Below are positions 61,371-64,000 of a DNA stretch of 64,000 bases, piece by piece. Position 1 is the stretch's first letter, and each line of letters opens with the position of its first letter. Source of the DNA: Planomonospora sp. ID82291 (lineage in GTDB: Bacteria > Actinomycetota > Actinomycetes > Streptosporangiales > Streptosporangiaceae); NCBI RefSeq assembly GCF_015711645.1, contig NZ_JABTEX010000002.1, positions 62,001 through 126,000 of the forward strand. Reading direction: 5' to 3'. The notes under the pieces were generated by a model. That model had not been told where the DNA came from and did no database searches. It saw only the letters and a program-made list of their open reading frames with translations. A program made the position numbers and the translations under genes.

Positions 61371-62594
61371 CCGCAGGACGATCTCCAGCTCGAAGCGGAC
61401 GTCGGGGTCGGCGAGCTGGTCGCCGTAGAGCTCCTCCAACTGCCGCAGCCGGTAGCGCACGGTCTGCGGGTGCACGTGGAGCCGGGCGGCGACCTCGCCG
61501 GCGCCCCGGCCGTGCCGCAGCCACGCCAGCAGAGTCTCGGCCAGCCGGTCCTGCTGGCTGGGACGCAGGTGGGCCAGGGGCGCGAGCCGTACCTCGGCGA
61601 GGGCGTCGACGAGCTCCTCGTCCCTGAACACGACGAGGGTGGCCATGTGGTCGGAGCAGCGGACCAGGCCGCGCGTGCCGGAGAGCACGCCGCGCCGACC
61701 CAGCTCCAGCGTCTCGCGGGCCCAGCGGAGCGAGGTGGCGGCGGCGGACAGCGGCACGGCGGGGCCGATCGCCGCCTTCCAGCCGCGCAGCCCGGCCTCC
61801 AGGGTCTGCGCCCGGCCGGGTCCGCCGGGATCGGGCACGATCAGGCAGGGGTTGGGCCGGTCGAGCCCGGCCAGCACGTCCGGCGGGAGCGACGGCGGGC
61901 GGTAGCCGCCGCACTGCTCGTCCAGCGCGACCCCGGCGACCGTCCTGGGCAGCCGCCAGCCGGCGGCCTTGGCCAGGTCCCCGATGGCGTCGGGGGAGGC
62001 CGGAGGCTTGCTGAGCAGCAGGTTCAGCAGGCGGTGGCGGCGGCGCTCCATCTCCCCGGCGGTGCGCGCGCGGGCCTCGTCGAAGCCCTCGGCGGCGGCG
62101 TCGGCGAGCTGGTCGAGGTAGACGAAGATGGCCTCGCCCAGGTCGTACAGCTGCTGCGGGGTGAGCCCGAGGTCCTCGGCCTGCTCGGTCAGGCGCCGCC
62201 AGGCCACCCGGGCGCCCAGGCGCATCGCGGTCTGCAGCGGGTCGAGGTTGCGGCCCTCGTTGGCCTCGCCGCGCCCGATCGTGCGGAACACGTCGGCCTC
62301 CAGCGGTCGGCTGGGGTTCTCGATCCGGTCCACGAACTGGCGCAGCGCCTCGTCCACGGCCAGTCGCACGATCTTGACGTACGTCTCGTCGGCCGGCCGG
62401 GAGTACTCGGGGATGCGCAGGACGATCTCGTCGATCACCTGCTCGGCGATCCGGGACAGGCCCGGCCGGAGCAGCCGGGCCACCGCGGACGGGGTGGAGC
62501 CCCAGAGCCGCTGGTCGGACACCGTGTCGTTCGATCTGCCGGTGCGGCCGCCCAGTCCCCGGACCGCGATCCTCATGTGTTCCTTCGTCGCCAC
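61338..62594 (-). CDS. PucR/CdaR-family transcriptional regulator
   Basis: 418 residues from the GTG at 62594 (GGGAGG upstream); an ATG at 62576 is an alternative. The N-terminal half is helical (LARLLRPGLSRIAEQVIDEIVLRIPEYSRP ... LGLTPQQLYDLGEAIFVYLDQLADAAAEGFDEARARTAGEMERRRHRLLNLLLS), resembling regulators with a PucR N-domain, and the C-terminus is the PucR helix-turn-helix (LAETLLAWLRHGRGAGEVAARLHVHPQTVRYRLRQLEELYGDQL). It is convergent with ccr, so control of the PKS is possible but not shown. Its last codons lie in a triplicated repeat. Confidence 0.9.
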   Translation of the reverse strand: MATKEHMRIAVRGLGGRTGRSNDTVSDQRLWGSTPSAVARLLRPGLSRIAEQVIDEIVLRIPEYSRPADETYVKIVRLAVDEALRQFVDRIENPSRPLEADVFRTIGRGEANEGRNLDPLQTAMRLGARVAWRRLTEQAEDLGLTPQQLYDLGEAIFVYLDQLADAAAEGFDEARARTAGEMERRRHRLLNLLLSKPPASPDAIGDLAKAAGWRLPRTVAGVALDEQCGGYRPPSLPPDVLAGLDRPNPCLIVPDPGGPGRAQTLEAGLRGWKAAIGPAVPLSAAATSLRWARETLELGRRGVLSGTRGLVRCSDHMATLVVFRDEELVDALAEVRLAPLAHLRPSQQDRLAETLLAWLRHGRGAGEVAARLHVHPQTVRYRLRQLEELYGDQLADPDVRFELEIVLRARQAIGPRPA

Positions 62595-62709
62595 AGACCC
62601 TCCCGTCGGAGTGCGCCTCATGTTCTGACGTGATAACACTCGGCAGTAAGCAAACGCTTGTTAGCGTCGCAAATGCAACACCTGACGCATCCGGCGGGAG
62701 GGATTGAGA

Positions 62710-62746
62710 CCTATCCGAGATAGGCGGCCTATCCGAGATAGGCGGC
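62710..62746. repeat. 18-bp duplication of the EF-hand gene 3' end
   Basis: CTATCCGAGATAGGCGGC occurs at 62711-62728 and 62729-62746. The second contains the stop (Ala-Tyr-Leu-Gly-stop on the minus strand); the first repeats the same codons and stop. Each copy also forms the hairpin CCTATC-CGA-GATAGG. Confidence 0.8.
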
Positions 62747-62929
62747 GAACTCGTCCAGGGAGATGAGCCCGTCGCCGTCCTCGTCCATCCTGGCGATCGC
62801 CGCGGCGGCGGCCTCGGGGGTGAGGGGCTGGCCGAGCACCTCCATGAGACGCGCCAGTTCGACGGCCGAGATCAGGCCGTCGCCGTCGACGTCGACCATG
62901 TTGAACGTCAGCGCGTAGTCGTTGGCCAT
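62729..62929 (-). CDS. Small EF-hand calcium-binding protein
   Basis: 66 residues with two canonical EF-hand loops: D13-E24 (DVDGDGLISAVE) and D49-E60 (DEDGDGLISLDE), each flanked by helices. This matches actinomycete calmodulin-like calcium-binding proteins (CalD/CabC type). Probable cytosolic calcium buffer or sensor. No operon partner. Confidence 0.93.
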   Translation of the reverse strand: MANDYALTFNMVDVDGDGLISAVELARLMEVLGQPLTPEAAAAAIARMDEDGDGLISLDEFAAYLG

Positions 62930-62997
62930 GGGTGGATCCGCCTTCCGGATGCGGAGGAATCAGACGGGATGCACCTTAGCGGCCCGGCTCCGGGACC

Positions 62998-63070
62998 CCG
63001 GAGGAATCCCCGGGGTCCTGGACCGCGCGGCTTCGGAGGAATCCCCGGGGTCCTGGACCGCGCGGCTCCG
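62998..63070. repeat. 35-bp tandem repeat downstream of secF
   Basis: Two units of CGGAGGAATCCCCGGGGTCC-type sequence start at 62999 and 63034 in the gap between secF and the EF-hand gene. Confidence 0.75.
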
Positions 63071-63110
63071 GGACTCCGGACGAGTCCCTGGGGACCGGGC
63101 CGCGCGGACC

Positions 63111-64000
63111 TCAGACGACCGCCCCGGAGCCCTGCCGGGGACGGGCGGTCCGCTTGAGCTTGGGCTGCGGCGGCGGGGCCGGGTTGCGCTTCTCGAACCG
63201 GATCGCCAGCGGCGCCGCGACGAACGCCGACGACAGGGTGCCGACGATGACGCCGATCAGCAGCGCCACCGCGAAGTCGGTGAGGGAGGAGCCGCCGAGC
63301 ACGGCCAGCGCGGCCAGGATGAAGATCGCGCCCAGGCCGGTGTTCACCGTGCGCGGCACGGTCTGCAGGATCGCGGTGTTGGCCACCGCGGCGAACGCCT
63401 CCTTGGGCCGTTCCCCCCACAGCTCGCGGACCCGGTCGAAGACCACGACCTTGTCGTTGACCGAGTAGCCGATCACGGTCAGCATGGCCGCCAGGAACAC
63501 CCCGTCGATCGGCTTGTTCAGCCACGCGAACGCGCCGACCACGACCGCCGCGTCGACGGCGAGGGTCAGCACGGCCGCCAGACCGAAGGTCCAGCGGAAC
63601 CGGAAGGCCAGGTAGGCCAGCTGTGCGGCGAGCGCCACGGCCAGCGCGATCAGCGCGTTGCGGCGCAGCTCCGCGCCCATGCTCGGGCCGATGAGCTCGT
63701 CGCGGACCTTGTCCACCCGCCCGGCCCCGCGCTCCAGCGACGCCTCGATCCGGTTCACCTCGGCGTTGCCGATCTGACCGGTCCGCACGGAGATGTCCTT
63801 TCCGGAGGTCTGCACCACGGCGCTGGGGAACCCGGCGTCGGCGACCAGCTCGCGCGCGGTGTCGGCGGTGATCGCCTGCGTGGTGGAGTACTCGACGATC
63901 CGGCCGCCGGTGAACTCCACGCCGTAGTTCAGCCCGCGCACCGCGAGCCCGGCCAGCGCCGCGACCGTCACCGCGGCGGCGACCACGAGGTAGGCCAGGT
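63111..64000 (-). CDS. secF: Protein-export membrane protein SecF (or SecF half of a SecDF fusion), N-terminus outside the window
   Basis: The frame is open to the window edge. Visible are TM1 (LAYLVVAAAVTVAALAGLAVRGLNYGVEFTGGR), a large extracytoplasmic loop, and five further TM segments with the SecF signature AVDAAVVVGAFAWLNKPIDGVFLAAMLTVIGYSVNDKVVVFDRVRE. It couples proton flow to late steps of Sec export. The sequence and neighbours are unlike the usual actinobacterial secD-secF-apt-relA order, so a second, fused SecDF (as Streptomyces also carries) is possible; the missing upstream sequence would decide. Confidence 0.88.
   Translation of the reverse strand, partial: LAYLVVAAAVTVAALAGLAVRGLNYGVEFTGGRIVEYSTTQAITADTARELVADAGFPSAVVQTSGKDISVRTGQIGNAEVNRIEASLERGAGRVDKVRDELIGPSMGAELRRNALIALAVALAAQLAYLAFRFRWTFGLAAVLTLAVDAAVVVGAFAWLNKPIDGVFLAAMLTVIGYSVNDKVVVFDRVRELWGERPKEAFAAVANTAILQTVPRTVNTGLGAIFILAALAVLGGSSLTDFAVALLIGVIVGTLSSAFVAAPLAIRFEKRNPAPPPQPKLKRTARPRQGSGAVV

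Noticed and set aside
1-64000. tRNA or rRNA genes, transposases, phage integrases
   Set aside because: I looked for conserved tRNA TpsiC-loop patterns and typical transposase/integrase motifs on both strands by eye and found none convincing.

Overview
The window is a 64 kb stretch of chromosome from a very GC-rich, GTG/TTG-using actinomycete. The gene set (many paired regulators, a CBM2-GH5 cellulase, SigE- and HrdB-like sigma factors, a homogentisate operon, an Erm methyltransferase, a large type I polyketide synthase with crotonyl-CoA carboxylase/reductase) fits a filamentous soil actinomycete; Streptosporangiaceae is my guess, not something the sequence proves. I see no tRNA, rRNA, insertion sequence, phage gene or CRISPR array. 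About 50 genes are called; several have start codons that differ from the longest reading frame because a ribosome binding site or a 4-base stop/start overlap decides them.

Layout. 1-5.6 kb: two membrane-fusion proteins divergently placed around a shared promoter, one with a MacB-like ATPase and permease, followed by an OmpR-type regulator whose 11-bp-period TCAG boxes recur in the efflux promoter. 5.6-9.5 kb: a coupled pair of membrane-anchored GTPases. 9.5-11.2 kb: SigE-family sigma factor plus a membrane-anchored beta-propeller-like partner. 11.5-19.7 kb: LysR regulator, ORF12-like serine hydrolase, NarL-type two-component pair, TetR regulator with tandem operators and a 48-codon ORF, primary-like sigma factor, Vat-like acetyltransferase. 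19.9-24.2 kb: threonine degradation (kbl-tdh) and a secreted cellulase. 24.7-27.6 kb: SPFH/NfeD pair and an L,D-transpeptidase. 27.7-31 kb: coupled homogentisate operon hmgA - unknown gene - fumarylacetoacetase. 32.4-33.4 kb: erm with a leaderless leader peptide. 33.5-42.5 kb: IclR regulator divergent from a coupled FAAL-MmpL-MFS-glycosyltransferase operon. 42.7-51.2 kb: XRE/DUF2975 pair, secreted unknown, glpK, ABM monooxygenase/MocR pair, membrane protein/GntR-TetR fusion regulator. 51.6-61.2 kb: antigen-85-like secreted esterase divergent from a PKS (ACP-KS-AT-degenerate DH-KR-ACP-TE) coupled to ccr. 61.3-64 kb: PucR regulator, EF-hand protein, SecF (cut by the window end).

The most interesting possibility is that 33.5-42.5 kb and 51.6-61.2 kb are two halves of one lipid system. 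The PKS has the Pks13-like order (N-terminal ACP, KS, AT, C-terminal ACP, TE), next to an antigen-85-like acyltransferase/esterase; a FAAL of the FadD32 type and an MmpL exporter lie in the other block; and the same 18-bp operator, TTGTCA-N6-TGACAA, stands in both control regions. In mycobacteria, FadD32, Pks13, MmpL3 and antigen 85 make, export and transfer mycolates. Here CCR would provide the carboxylated alkylmalonyl extender and the KR is fused in the synthase, so the predicted product is a 2-alkyl-3-hydroxy fatty acyl lipid, perhaps glycosylated by the GT1 enzyme. This is inference from architecture and shared operators.

A second recurrent theme is tandem repetition: GC-rich minisatellites in intergenic tracts and linkers, and four genes whose last codons and stop are tandemly duplicated just downstream.
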